A stretch of 64,000 nucleotides of DNA from assembly GCA_029098185.1 (NCBI GenBank), contig JAQXNV010000022.1, forward strand, positions 124,001 through 188,000. The letters run 5' to 3'. The notes below the pieces were generated by a model. The model saw only the letters and a list, made by a program, of their open reading frames with translations. It did not search any database and was not told the DNA's origin. This document shows positions 1 to 8,676 of this stretch, piece by piece. How positions within the stretch are numbered: position 1 is the stretch's first letter; each line of letters begins with the position of its first letter. This DNA comes from Oscillospiraceae bacterium. Lineage in GTDB: Bacteria; Bacillota; Clostridia; Oscillospirales; Acutalibacteraceae. The translations under genes and the position numbers were made by a program.

Positions 1-2
1 CG

Positions 3-248
3 GCCATCGGCGCTATCCGGCGGGAAATGAACAGCGCAAAGTGGACCTGGTTTGCCATCGGCTATCAGTGCGTGTTTGCCTATGCTATTTCCATGATCGT
101 CTATCAACTGGGCACGCTGTTTAGCGGCGGCGGATATGATCCCATCTTCACTACTGCGGCGATCCTTCTGGTCCTGCTACTGGTCTATCTGCTGCTTCGC
201 CCCGATCAGAAGCGCTCTCGTCTTTGCAGCGCGGAAGCACAAGCGTAA
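3..248 (+). CDS. feoB: Ferrous iron transporter FeoB, C-terminal fragment
   Basis: The reading frame is open from the left edge and is already coding upstream of the first ATG at 27 (residues AIGAIRREM), so the gene begins outside the window. The piece carries the last hydrophobic helices of FeoB, the GTP-driven Fe(II) importer of the inner membrane, including the AIGAIRRE/W..IGYQ region typical of its C-terminal gate domain. It ends in a basic tail. The GTPase domain cannot be seen. The small Cys-rich gene 13 bp downstream is the usual companion of clostridial feoB and supports the call. Confidence 0.85.
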   Translation, partial: AIGAIRREMNSAKWTWFAIGYQCVFAYAISMIVYQLGTLFSGGGYDPIFTTAAILLVLLLVYLLLRPDQKRSRLCSAEAQA

Positions 249-261
249 GAAAGGAGTTTTT

Positions 262-447
262 ATGATAGCAACGATTTTGGGTTCTGTCATCGTGGGACTT
301 TTCCTATCGTCTGCCATTGCCCTGGCGATTTGGAAAATTTACAGGGATAAAAAATCGGGAAGATCCTTCTGCGGCGGGAATTGTTCCGGTTGTGCGTGTG
401 ATTGTCATGCCAAAACCGGCTGCGATCCGAGAAAAAAGCAGCCCTGA
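262..447 (+). CDS. FeoB-associated Cys-rich membrane protein
   Basis: This 61-residue protein has one N-terminal transmembrane helix (about residues 3-23), a short basic stretch and a Cys-rich tail with six cysteines arranged as CxxxCxxCxCxC and one more near the end. The ATG at 262 follows an AAAGGAG site with good spacing; a longer frame opening at 136 runs inside feoB and is not used. Proteins of this layout sit directly after feoB in many Firmicutes. The cysteines probably bind iron or another metal at the transporter exit, which is inference. It is co-transcribed with feoB (13 bp gap). Confidence 0.8.
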   Translation: MIATILGSVIVGLFLSSAIALAIWKIYRDKKSGRSFCGGNCSGCACDCHAKTGCDPRKKQP

Positions 448-590
448 CGACGGTGATCTCGCAGTGATCTGAAAAAAGCGAGCAGGAGAGCATGGTGGAA
501 AATTCCGCTGTGCTTTTTCTGTTTTGCCTAAAAAAGACAATAAAATTTCACCAAAAACGGCAAAATTGTCAATCATTACCGGCGTTTTCC

Positions 591-619
591 TTGCGGTCTG
601 CTGGAGAATGTGCTATACT
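591..619 (+). promoter_or_regulatory. Sigma-A promoter for the DUF3048 lipoprotein
   Basis: TTGCGG (591-596) and TATACT (614-619) are 17 bp apart, with an extended TG at 611-612. It lies 46 bp upstream of the start at 666. The stretch from 448 to 590 shows no other feature I can support. Confidence 0.6.
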
Positions 620-665
620 GCCAATAGATGTTCCAATGGATCCAAACGATAAAGGAGACGACAAG

Positions 666-1745
666 ATGAAAAAGGCAATATTCGCAGCCGCACTGCTGGC
701 CGGTGTACTCATGCTGGCTGGCTGTGGCAACCAGAGCGCGCCAGAAACCACACCGGCAGAAACTTCCTCTGTAGTGGAAACGACACCGGTGTCCCATGAA
801 AACACCAATAACCTGACCGGATTGGATACGCTTTCCAAGGAAGCCATCGGCAAGCGGCCTGTCGCCGTGATGATCAACAATATCTCCCAGTCTCTGCCCC
901 AGTACGGCATTGCCGATGCAGATCTCATGTTTGAAACGCTGGTAGAGGGCGGAATCACCCGGATGATGGCCGTTTACGGTGATTATACCAAGATCCCGGA
1001 CATTTGCTCTGTGCGGAGCTGTCGTTATTATTACCCGATCCTGGCCGAGGGCCTGGACGCAGTTTATATTCACTGCGGCTGTGACCCGACCATTGCTGCC
1101 CAGACGCTGAAATCGTTGGGCATCGACCACTTTGAGGGCAATGACGGCAATGAACTGTTGTTTGAGCGGGATCAGCAGCGATTACAGACCTATGCTGTAG
1201 AGCATACCATGAAGCTGAAGGGCGCCAATGTGCCGAAGGCCATGGAAGAAGCCCATATGCGCAGTGACTTGAAAGAGGACAAAAACGAGCCTATCCTCCA
1301 TTTCCGGGAGGAAGGAAAGATCGTTGCGCCGGATGACGGCAACAGCCCCTGCACCACGGTAGACTTCCGGTTCTCCGATGACGCGGCAGAGCCGTATTTC
1401 AGCACCTTTACCTATGATGCGGCAAAGAAGGTGTATTTAAAGCAGCACAATGGCAATCCGCATATGGATGCCGCTGCCGATACCCAGCTCAGCTACACCA
1501 ACGTGTTCGTGCTGGAGACGGACCTGTCTGTTCGGGACGCTAAGGGCCGCATGAACGTCGATTGGACTGGCGGCACAGGCTATTATGTTTCCGCAGGCGC
1601 CTGCCAGAAGATCAAGTGGTCGAAGCCGACAGAAGAAGATACCATCCGGATCACTGATGAAAACGGCAAAGATATTACCGTCAATGCCGGCAAGAGCTAC
1701 TTTGGCATCATCCAGACCGGCAATGCGAAGCTGTCCGCAAAATAA
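666..1745 (+). CDS. DUF3048 domain lipoprotein (YerB family)
   Basis: This 359-residue protein starts with a lipoprotein signal: a basic MKK, a hydrophobic stretch and the lipobox LAGC with its cysteine near residue 21, followed by a Thr/Glu-rich linker. The rest matches the two-part DUF3048 family (YerB in Bacillus), with the conserved RPVAVMINN entry motif, the IRSCR-like segment (SVRSCRYYY) and a C-terminal beta domain. It should be anchored outside the membrane; the family has no firm biochemical role. The ATG at 666 has an AAAGGAG site (652-658), whereas the longer frame from 492 lacks one. It is a single-gene unit between its own promoter and a terminator. Confidence 0.85.
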   Translation: MKKAIFAAALLAGVLMLAGCGNQSAPETTPAETSSVVETTPVSHENTNNLTGLDTLSKEAIGKRPVAVMINNISQSLPQYGIADADLMFETLVEGGITRMMAVYGDYTKIPDICSVRSCRYYYPILAEGLDAVYIHCGCDPTIAAQTLKSLGIDHFEGNDGNELLFERDQQRLQTYAVEHTMKLKGANVPKAMEEAHMRSDLKEDKNEPILHFREEGKIVAPDDGNSPCTTVDFRFSDDAAEPYFSTFTYDAAKKVYLKQHNGNPHMDAAADTQLSYTNVFVLETDLSVRDAKGRMNVDWTGGTGYYVSAGACQKIKWSKPTEEDTIRITDENGKDITVNAGKSYFGIIQTGNAKLSAK

Positions 1746-1761
1746 TCGTTTTCCATAAGCA

Positions 1762-1797
1762 AAAAGAGCATTCTCCTTTTGGGGAGGATGCTCTTTT
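1762..1797. terminator. Bidirectional intrinsic terminator
   Basis: AAAAGAGCAT-x-CTCC pairs with GGAG-x-ATGCTCTTTT around a short loop, with A/T tracts on both flanks. It ends the lipoprotein gene on the plus strand and the cardiolipin synthase on the minus strand. Confidence 0.85.
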
Positions 1798-1812
1798 GTG
1801 CTGTTATAACGT

Positions 1813-3360
1813 TTACATCAACGGCGAGAATGCGTTGAGGATGGAGCGGATCATGCGGCGCCACCAGGGGGTATTGCGGCAGAAGTTCAGAGAAATGTGC
1901 TGGCTCTGCTTCATCGTCTGGATAAAGTCGCTCTTGATGTCCAAGATGGCTGTCGTGTTATACATCCACACGCCGCACTCAAAGTGGAGATATAGGCTCC
2001 GGTAGTCCAGGTTGATGGTGCCGACAGTAGCGTATTCATCGTCGCAGACAAAGGTCTTTGCGTGAATGAATCCCGGCGTGTATTCATAGATTTGAACACC
2101 CTTTTCGATCAGCGGTTCATAATTGGCCCGTGTTACCTCAAAGACATATTTTTTGTCGGGGATATGGGGGGTGATGATCCGCACATCTACGCCGGATTGG
2201 GCGGCGTTTTGGAGCGCGGAAACGATCTCGTTGCTCAAAATGAGATAGGGCGTGGTGATATAGATATAATTCTTTGCCCGGTTGATCATGTTGAGGTACA
2301 CATTTTCGCCGATAGCCTTGTCATCCCAGGGCCCATCGCTATAAGGCTGGACGATGCCCGGCGCCCGGATGATGCCGTCCTGGTGGAGATAGGGCCGGTA
2401 GTGGTTGAAGTTTTCATCGGTGCCGGTCAGGTAGCTCCACATAGAGAGGAACATCACCGTCAGGCTCCACACGCCCTCACCGTGAAGCAGGATGGAGGTG
2501 TCTTTCCAGTGGCCGAAGGGACTGTTGATGTTGATGTACTCATCGGCCAGATTGATGCCGCCGGTAATGCCGGTGTGGCCGTCGATGACAGCGATCTTCC
2601 GGTGATCCCGGTTGTTCATCACGGCGCTGAGGACCGGACGAAAAGGGTTGAACACACAGCATTTGATGCCCATCTTTTTGAGCACTTGATCATAGTGGCG
2701 GGGGAGCTTTTTGTTGATGCAGCCAAAGTCGTCGTAAATTAGACGGACATCGACGCCGTTTTTGGCCTTCTCCTGCAAGATCTCCAGCACCTCATTCCAC
2801 ATGGTGCCTTCCTCAATGATGAAGTACTCCAGGAAAATGTAATGCTTAGCCTTGCGAAGTTCCTCCTTCAGCCGCTGAAACTTGATTTCGCCAATGGGCA
2901 GATATTCTGTTTCCGTGTTGGCGTAGGGCGGACAGAAGGCGCTGGCGGCAATATACCGGGACTGCAGTTCCGCATCCATGTTGTCGGCGGCGATGGAGGA
3001 CAACAGCGGCGCGTAATCTTTTGGCGGCGCCAGATATTGGCGCATTTGCCATTCGATGCGGCTGACCTTTTTATGTTTCCAGCGGGAGGGCTTGTTGCCG
3101 CCCAGTACCAGATAGAAGATGCCGCCGATCATGGGGGAGACGATAATGGGGAGCATCCAGGCGATCTTGTAGGCGGGATTGCTTTTGTTGTTGATGATCT
3201 TCAGCACCGCAAAAAAGCGGATGCCGATCAAGAGCACCTGCACATAGATAAAGGACTCGCCCAGGCCATACATAAAAGTAGCCAGGAGCGCCAACTGTAC
3301 TGCCAAAAGGAGGCAGACAAAAAACACCCGGCTAAACATGATCTTGAGTAATTTTTTCAC
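1813..3360 (-). CDS. cls: Cardiolipin synthase (phospholipase D type)
   Basis: This 515-residue enzyme condenses two phosphatidylglycerol molecules to cardiolipin at the membrane. Two N-terminal transmembrane helices and a short hydrophobic PLDc_N region occupy about residues 1-90. Two HKD motifs follow: H-R-K-IAVID near residue 253 and H-A-K-TFVCDD near residue 433. Both catalytic H/K pairs are present, so it should be active. I start at the GTG at 3360 because AAGGAGG (3373-3367) sits six bases upstream; the frame is open 16 codons further but without a ribosome-binding site. It stands alone on the minus strand between convergent and divergent neighbours. Confidence 0.93.
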   Translation of the reverse strand: MKKLLKIMFSRVFFVCLLLAVQLALLATFMYGLGESFIYVQVLLIGIRFFAVLKIINNKSNPAYKIAWMLPIIVSPMIGGIFYLVLGGNKPSRWKHKKVSRIEWQMRQYLAPPKDYAPLLSSIAADNMDAELQSRYIAASAFCPPYANTETEYLPIGEIKFQRLKEELRKAKHYIFLEYFIIEEGTMWNEVLEILQEKAKNGVDVRLIYDDFGCINKKLPRHYDQVLKKMGIKCCVFNPFRPVLSAVMNNRDHRKIAVIDGHTGITGGINLADEYININSPFGHWKDTSILLHGEGVWSLTVMFLSMWSYLTGTDENFNHYRPYLHQDGIIRAPGIVQPYSDGPWDDKAIGENVYLNMINRAKNYIYITTPYLILSNEIVSALQNAAQSGVDVRIITPHIPDKKYVFEVTRANYEPLIEKGVQIYEYTPGFIHAKTFVCDDEYATVGTINLDYRSLYLHFECGVWMYNTTAILDIKSDFIQTMKQSQHISLNFCRNTPWWRRMIRSILNAFSPLM

Positions 3361-3536
3361 AGCTTGCCTCCTTGTCAAAAAGAAAATGATTACCAAATAG
3401 CATAGCACAAATTTCGATGGTTTTCAATCGTTTTTGCAATTTTGTAACAAGCCCTCCCGGAGAAAAGCACCGCTTGTTTTTTCTTTCGGCGCAAAAAAGA
3501 TAGCTTTTTTCGAGAAGTACGGGGAGACCTTTCTGG

Positions 3537-3565
3537 TTGACCAACCCCGATTCCCGCCGTATAAT
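3537..3565 (+). promoter_or_regulatory. Strong sigma-A promoter for birA
   Basis: TTGACC (3537-3542) and TATAAT (3560-3565) are 17 bp apart. The start codon of birA follows 33 bp later. I see no BirA-type operator palindrome next to it. Confidence 0.85.
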
Positions 3566-3598
3566 GGAAGAAAAAGAACCCTTTTGGGAGGAATGGTT

Positions 3599-4591
3599 AT
3601 GACATCAAAAAGCAAGGTGCTGCATCTGCTGGAACAGCACCGAGGCAGCTATATTTCCGGGGAGGAGCTGGCAAAAAAGATAGAGATTTCCCGTTCCGGC
3701 GTGTGGAAAGCCATCAACGAGCTGAAAAAGGAGGGTTATCACATCACGGCAGTGACCAACAAAGGCTATTGCCTGGAAACGGAAAGCGATCTGCTGTCGG
3801 TAGAGGGCATGGCGCCGTATCTTCCTCCGGACTTTCCTTTGGAGCTGATTCATATTTATAAATCGGTGGATTCTACCAACAACGAGGTGAAACGATTGGC
3901 AGTCAGCGGCGGCAAGCACCAAACGGTCGTCATGGCTGAGGAACAGACCGGTGGTCGGGGACGGCTGGGCCGGAGCTTTTATTCTCCCCCGGGCAGTGGG
4001 ATTTATTTGAGTATGCTGCTGCGTCCCACCATCTCTACAGAAAAGTCAGTCTTAGTCACAACGGCGGCGTCCGTGGCGGTTTGCCGGGCGGTAGAAAAAG
4101 TCACCGGGAAGCCCTGCGTCATTAAGTGGGTCAATGATGTCTATTCTGGCGGCCGGAAAATCTGTGGGATTTTGACAGAAGCCGTCACCAATGTTGAAAC
4201 AGGCTGCATCGAAAGCATCGTTTTGGGCATCGGCATCAACTTTAAAGGCACAGCGGAAGATTTCCCGGAGGAGATCCGCAATAAGGCTGGATTCCTCTTT
4301 GCAAAAGACACAGGCACGATCACTCGAAATCAGTTGGCGGCGGCGGAGATCACCGAGCTGCTGAAACTGCCGGACCAACTGGAAAGCGGCAGCTTTTTGC
4401 CGGAATATCGTCGCCGGTCGGTGGTGCTGGGCAAGCAGGTCCAGGTGGTGTCCAGCAGCGGAACACGCACGGCCCTGGTGCAGGACATCGACGACTGCGG
4501 CGGCCTGGTGGTCCGCTGGGAGGATGACGGTACTACCGGCGTGATCCGTACCGGCGAGGTGAGCATCCGGGGACTCTTTGACCAGGAATGA
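3599..4591 (+). CDS. birA: Bifunctional biotin ligase/biotin repressor BirA
   Basis: This 330-residue protein has an N-terminal winged helix (about 1-60), then the biotin protein ligase domain with GGRGRLGRSF (118-127) and KWVNDV (176-181), and a C-terminal SH3-like domain from about 285. It makes biotinyl-AMP, attaches biotin to carboxylase or decarboxylase carriers, and the helix-turn-helix indicates that it also represses biotin genes. Two in-frame ATGs lie at 3593 and 3599; I use the second because GGAGG (3587-3591) is seven bases from it and only one from the first. No biotin genes are in the window, so the targets lie elsewhere. Confidence 0.92.
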   Translation: MTSKSKVLHLLEQHRGSYISGEELAKKIEISRSGVWKAINELKKEGYHITAVTNKGYCLETESDLLSVEGMAPYLPPDFPLELIHIYKSVDSTNNEVKRLAVSGGKHQTVVMAEEQTGGRGRLGRSFYSPPGSGIYLSMLLRPTISTEKSVLVTTAASVAVCRAVEKVTGKPCVIKWVNDVYSGGRKICGILTEAVTNVETGCIESIVLGIGINFKGTAEDFPEEIRNKAGFLFAKDTGTITRNQLAAAEITELLKLPDQLESGSFLPEYRRRSVVLGKQVQVVSSSGTRTALVQDIDDCGGLVVRWEDDGTTGVIRTGEVSIRGLFDQE

Positions 4592-4652
4592 CCTGCTTTT
4601 TGGAGGGACTGCCGAACTTTGTTAAAAAATTGATTTTTTGTGACAAAATCTG

Positions 4653-4681
4653 TTGCGTTTTCCCAATTGTTGTGCTAGAAT
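4653..4681 (+). promoter_or_regulatory. Possible promoter for polysaccharide deacetylase
   Basis: TTGCGT (4653-4658) and TAGAAT (4676-4681) are 17 bp apart. A second TATAAT-like box at 4701-4706 has no well-spaced -35 partner. The interval is AT-rich, so the exact promoter is uncertain. Confidence 0.4.
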
Positions 4682-4740
4682 TTGATACACGATAATTTGT
4701 TATAATTTTACAAAAAAATAAGAAAGGTTCCCATTGTGCG

Positions 4741-5646
4741 ATGAAAAAGAAATGCAGCAGAAAGAAGATTGGCGCAGTCCTGTTGAGCGTGATGCTCTCT
4801 CTGGGGCTGGCGCTGGCACTGGCTGGGTGCGGCGGCGAGGAAACTGTCCAGACCCAGCAGGGCAATGTGGCGACCCAGGCAAACGGCGTTGCCAATGACC
4901 CAACAGCATCAGTGGTTCAAATTCACACCAAAGGGGTCAAGCCAAAGAAAGGCCATCGGGGGGACGCTGTGCCCGCTGATGCGGAACAGACAGCGGCGCA
5001 GACGCCTTACGATAATGCCAGTGTGGATTTAACGGGCATCGACCCGGAAAAGCCCATGATCGCCCTGACCTTTGACGATGGCCCGGGAGAAGGCACCGAG
5101 CGGATCTTGCAGGTGCTGACGGACAACGGCGCCAAAGCGACCTTTTTTGAACTGGGGTGCAACGTGGAGAAATACCCGGATCTGACCAAAAAGCTGGTGG
5201 ATGCCGGGATGCAGGTGGCAAGCCATTCCTATTCTCACCCGGATCTGACCACGCTTTCGAAGAAAGAGGTAGCAAAGGAGATCAGCAAGACGGAGAATGC
5301 TATGGCCCAGGCGGCCGATCATCAGCCGACCATGCTCCGCCCGCCCTATGGGGCGATCAACGAGTCGGTGTCGTCTCAGCTTGCCTATCCCATTATTTTG
5401 TGGGACGTGGATACGCAGGACTGGTCCAGCCGCAATGCTGACGCCATTTGTGCAGAAGTGGAAGCAGCAGATCCTTCTGATGGCGACATCATCCTGTTCC
5501 ACGACATCTATACTTCCTCGGCAGAGGCCATCGAGCGATTGGTGCCCCAGTTCAAACAACAGGGCTTTCAGATGGTGACGGTGGCGCAGATGCTGGCCGC
5601 AAAGGGCATCGACGTCCAAAACGGAACGACGTATTGCAACGCGTGA
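4741..5646 (+). CDS. Lipoprotein polysaccharide deacetylase (NodB/PdaA-like)
   Basis: This 301-residue protein has a basic N-terminus, a hydrophobic signal and a lipobox LAGC (Cys 30), so it is lipid-anchored outside the cell. A linker runs to about residue 100. The NodB-type deacetylase domain carries all the expected motifs: TFDDGP (110-115, catalytic Asp plus metal Asp), SHSYSH (161-166, metal His), RPPYG (200-204), WDVDTQDW (221-228) and ILFHD (251-255). It should remove N-acetyl groups from peptidoglycan amino sugars; whether the substrate is GlcNAc or MurNAc cannot be told. The ATG at 4741 follows AGAAAGG at reasonable spacing. It is a single-gene unit. Confidence 0.9.
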   Translation: MKKKCSRKKIGAVLLSVMLSLGLALALAGCGGEETVQTQQGNVATQANGVANDPTASVVQIHTKGVKPKKGHRGDAVPADAEQTAAQTPYDNASVDLTGIDPEKPMIALTFDDGPGEGTERILQVLTDNGAKATFFELGCNVEKYPDLTKKLVDAGMQVASHSYSHPDLTTLSKKEVAKEISKTENAMAQAADHQPTMLRPPYGAINESVSSQLAYPIILWDVDTQDWSSRNADAICAEVEAADPSDGDIILFHDIYTSSAEAIERLVPQFKQQGFQMVTVAQMLAAKGIDVQNGTTYCNA

Positions 5647-5666
5647 TTTGCGCAAAAAGAGATCGG

Positions 5667-5702
5667 ATCTGTCGGTTTTTTCCGGCAGATTTTTCTTTTT
5701 TG
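5667..5702 (+). terminator. Intrinsic terminator after the deacetylase
   Basis: ATCTGTCGG pairs with CCGGCAGAT around a T6 loop and is followed by a long T tract. Confidence 0.85.
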
Positions 5703-5794
5703 GGGGGAGAGACCGAACGCATACGGGGAAAACCGGATTTTAAAGAAAGTTTTCAGGAATTTGTGGTTTTTTTAATGCGTTTCGCTGGAATGTA

Positions 5795-5803
5795 TGGTAT
5801 AAT
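5795..5803 (+). promoter_or_regulatory. Extended -10 promoter of the hprK operon
   Basis: TATAAT (5798-5803) is preceded by TGG, an extended -10. No good -35 is seen at 16-18 bp. It lies 62 bp upstream of hprK. Confidence 0.65.
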
Positions 5804-5865
5804 ATCTCTATCTTACAGTTTGGATGCGGCCCGTTGGGGCGCACCCAGGAAAAGGCGGTGGAAGC

Positions 5866-6828
5866 ATGAGTGAATATCAATTATCCCTGGCTCGCGTAGA
5901 AAAGGAGCTGTCGTTGGAAACACTGTATACACCGGCAGATCTGAATACCCTGTTTGTCGAGTCTCGGGATGTGAACCGTCCGGGGTTGGAACTGAACGGT
6001 TATGTGGAACATTTTGAATCATCCCGCATCATCGTCATCGGCAATCAGGAAGCTTCCTTCCTGGCAACTTTGGACGATGACAGCAAACGGAAAGCATTGG
6101 AAAATATTTTGCCGGCCCATCCGCCGGCAGTGATCTTTGCCCGGAGTATTCAGCCCAGCCCCATCTTTTTGGAGATGGCAAAGCTGCATAAGGTGCCGCT
6201 GTTCTCCACAGAGGACACCACTTCCAGCGTCATTTCCGCGCTGGTGTCCTTCTTGAACGTAGAATTGGCCCCGAGAGTGACCCGTCATGGCGTGCTGGTA
6301 GAGGTTTACGGCGAGGGCATCTTTATCGTTGGCGACAGCGGCGTGGGCAAGAGCGAGACAGCCATCGAGCTGGTCAAGCGGGGCCATCGTCTCATTGCCG
6401 ACGACGCCGTGGAGATCCGCCGGGTGTCGGCGAAAACGCTGGTGGGTTCGTCTCCGGCCAATATCCGCCATTTCAGCGAGATCCGGGGCATCGGCATCAT
6501 CAACGTGGCCAGCCTGTTCGGCATGGGCGCTGTCAAACCCACAGAGCGCATTGACTTTATTGTCAATCTGGAAGCCTGGGACGAAAACAAATCCTATGAT
6601 CGGATGGGACTGAATCGGGATTGCACGGAAATTCTGGGCCTCAAGATCCCGGTGCTGACCATCCCGGTGCGGCAGGGACGAAATTTGGCGGTCATTATTG
6701 AAGTGGCGGCCATGAACAATCGGCAAAAAGCCAGCGGCAACGACGCGGCATTGGAGCTGATGAAAAATCTGGGACTGGATACCGATAGTTTAGGTGTGCA
6801 GGAGCATATGATTGATCTGGATATTTGA
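5866..6828 (+). CDS. hprK: HPr kinase/phosphorylase
   Basis: This 320-residue cytoplasmic enzyme phosphorylates and dephosphorylates Ser46 of HPr and so links glycolytic state to carbon catabolite control. The N-terminal domain covers about 1-130; the kinase domain has the Walker A loop GDSGVGKS (156-163), an Asp pair at 179-180 and the HPrK signature around residues 203-215 (EIRGIGIINV). Length is normal for the family. The ATG at 5866 matches family N-termini; the frame is open 14 codons upstream without a ribosome-binding site. It is first in a unit with murB, rapZ, whiA and dnaE. Confidence 0.93.
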   Translation: MSEYQLSLARVEKELSLETLYTPADLNTLFVESRDVNRPGLELNGYVEHFESSRIIVIGNQEASFLATLDDDSKRKALENILPAHPPAVIFARSIQPSPIFLEMAKLHKVPLFSTEDTTSSVISALVSFLNVELAPRVTRHGVLVEVYGEGIFIVGDSGVGKSETAIELVKRGHRLIADDAVEIRRVSAKTLVGSSPANIRHFSEIRGIGIINVASLFGMGAVKPTERIDFIVNLEAWDENKSYDRMGLNRDCTEILGLKIPVLTIPVRQGRNLAVIIEVAAMNNRQKASGNDAALELMKNLGLDTDSLGVQEHMIDLDI

Positions 6829-6880
6829 CCTGTGATCGGCTGGCCTGGTCACAGAGAATAACGATAAGTGCGAGGTAGAC

Positions 6881-7786
6881 ATGAAGCAACTGGAACTTTT
6901 GGGAGCCGCAGCGGCGGCAAAGGGCTGTAGAGTACAGTATGGGGAACCGATGGACAGACATACGACGTTTAAGATCGGCGGTCCGGCCGATGTGCTGATC
7001 ACCGTGGAAACGGTAGATGGACTGCGGACTGTGTTGGAGGAGGTCCATCGTCTGGAGATCCCATGCCACATCCTGGGACGCGGCTCTAATCTGCTGGTCA
7101 GTGACGACGGGATCCGGGGCGCGGTGGTGCTGCTCAGCGGGGAGTTCAGCCAATGTACCGTAGAGGGGAACACCATCACCTGCGGTGCTGCAGCCCCGCT
7201 GTCCACGCTGTGTCGGGCAGCCCAGGAGCACAGCCTGACCGGGCTGGAATTTGCTTGGGGGATCCCTGGTTCTGTGGGCGGGGCGCTGTTTATGAATGCC
7301 GGCGCTTACGGTTCCGAGATGAAAAACGTCGTTGTTTCCGCCACGCACATGACCATGGACGGGCAGGTGCACACGGTGCCGCTTTCTGCGCTGGAGCTTA
7401 AGTATCGCCACAGTGTGTACCATCATCTGGATGCGGTCATCCTGTCGCTGAAAGTGGCGCTGCAGCCCGGAAAGCTGGCAGACATCACTGCGCAGATGGA
7501 GGACATCTTTCTGCGCCGCAAGACAAAGCAGCCTCTGGAATATCCCAGTGCCGGCAGCGTGTTTAAGCGGCCGGAGGGCCACTACGCCGGCGCTCTGATC
7601 GAGCAGTGCGGGCTCAAGGGCAAGCGGATCGGCGGTGCTATGGTCAGCGAAAAGCACGCCGGGTTTATTGTGAACGTTGGCGGCGCGACCTGTCAGGATG
7701 TGCTGGATCTTGTGGCGCTGATTCAGGAAACGGTACAAAAGGAGACCGGTGTGGCGCTGGAATGCGAGATCCGGCCCGTGGGATAA
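6881..7786 (+). CDS. murB: UDP-N-acetylenolpyruvoylglucosamine reductase
   Basis: This 301-residue FAD enzyme reduces UDP-GlcNAc-enolpyruvate to UDP-MurNAc with NADPH, the second committed step of peptidoglycan synthesis. FAD-binding motifs are visible: GRGSN (66-70) and GIPGSVGGA (127-135). The short SAGSVFKRP segment (223-231), with the catalytic Ser and without the longer Tyr-loop insertion, marks the type II enzyme of Firmicutes. The 52 bp gap from hprK holds only a weak CTGTGA/TCACAG hairpin. A GAGGT sequence lies upstream of the ATG. Confidence 0.94.
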   Translation: MKQLELLGAAAAAKGCRVQYGEPMDRHTTFKIGGPADVLITVETVDGLRTVLEEVHRLEIPCHILGRGSNLLVSDDGIRGAVVLLSGEFSQCTVEGNTITCGAAAPLSTLCRAAQEHSLTGLEFAWGIPGSVGGALFMNAGAYGSEMKNVVVSATHMTMDGQVHTVPLSALELKYRHSVYHHLDAVILSLKVALQPGKLADITAQMEDIFLRRKTKQPLEYPSAGSVFKRPEGHYAGALIEQCGLKGKRIGGAMVSEKHAGFIVNVGGATCQDVLDLVALIQETVQKETGVALECEIRPVG

Positions 7787-7809
7787 CGGGGAAAGATGAG
7801 GAAGGTAGT

Positions 7810-8667
7810 ATGGAATTTGTAATTGTAACTGGCTTGTCTGGCGCGGGAAAATCCGTAGCCATTCACGCCATGGAGGACATCGGGTTTTATTGCCTGGATA
7901 ACATCCCGCCCCAATTGATCTTGCCCTTTTACGACTTGTGCGAGCAGTCGAAGGATGAGTTTGAGCGGGTAGCGGTGGTCACGGATATTCGGGGCGGCGA
8001 GCGATTCTCCACGCTGTTTGCGTCGCTGGACCGCTTAAAGCAAGAAAACAAGCCCTATAAGATTTTATTTTTGGACGCGGCCCAATCGGTGCGGATCAAC
8101 CGGTATAAGGAGACCCGCCGCCGGCATCCATTACTGGACAGCACCCATTGCTCACTGGAGGAAGCTGTAGCAAAAGAGGAACAGCTTTTAAAGCCGGTGC
8201 GGGAGATCGCCGATTATATCATTGATTCCACCCACACTTCGCCTACCCAGATGCGTCAGCGGATCGCCAGCCTGTTTTTGTGCGATTCCTCCGATGCCCT
8301 GGCGGTGACCTGCGTCTCCTTTGGCTTTAAGCACGGCGTACCGGCAGAGGCGGATCTGGTCTTTGATGTGCGCTGTCTGCCCAACCCGTATTATATTCCG
8401 GAGCTCAAAGAACTGACAGGACTGGACGACAGCGTGCGGGATTACGTTTTGCAGTGGGACGAGACAAAGGGGCTATTTGCGCGGATCGTGTCGCTGATCG
8501 ACTACTCTTTGCCCCTTTACTGCAACGAGGGGAAAAGCCAGCTAGTCATCGCCATCGGCTGCACCGGCGGCCATCATCGTTCCGTGGCCCTGACCCAGCT
8601 GCTTTATGAGCACTTGCTAAAAAATGACATCCGGGTCAGTGTCAATCATCGGGATATTCACAGATAG
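7810..8667 (+). CDS. rapZ: RNase adapter/nucleotide-binding protein RapZ (YvcJ)
   Basis: This 285-residue P-loop protein has Walker A GLSGAGKS (8-15) and, near the C-terminus, the conserved CTGGHHRSV segment of the family. In Enterobacteria RapZ tunes amino-sugar synthesis through small RNAs and RNase E. In Bacillus the orthologue YvcJ hydrolyses nucleotides and affects competence, so the role here is less certain than the family. The start is the ATG at 7810; a longer frame from 7606 lies inside murB. It is 23 bp after murB, a neighbourhood that ties it to cell-wall precursor supply. Confidence 0.9.
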   Translation: MEFVIVTGLSGAGKSVAIHAMEDIGFYCLDNIPPQLILPFYDLCEQSKDEFERVAVVTDIRGGERFSTLFASLDRLKQENKPYKILFLDAAQSVRINRYKETRRRHPLLDSTHCSLEEAVAKEEQLLKPVREIADYIIDSTHTSPTQMRQRIASLFLCDSSDALAVTCVSFGFKHGVPAEADLVFDVRCLPNPYYIPELKELTGLDDSVRDYVLQWDETKGLFARIVSLIDYSLPLYCNEGKSQLVIAIGCTGGHHRSVALTQLLYEHLLKNDIRVSVNHRDIHR

Positions 8668-8676
8668 GGGAGCGCT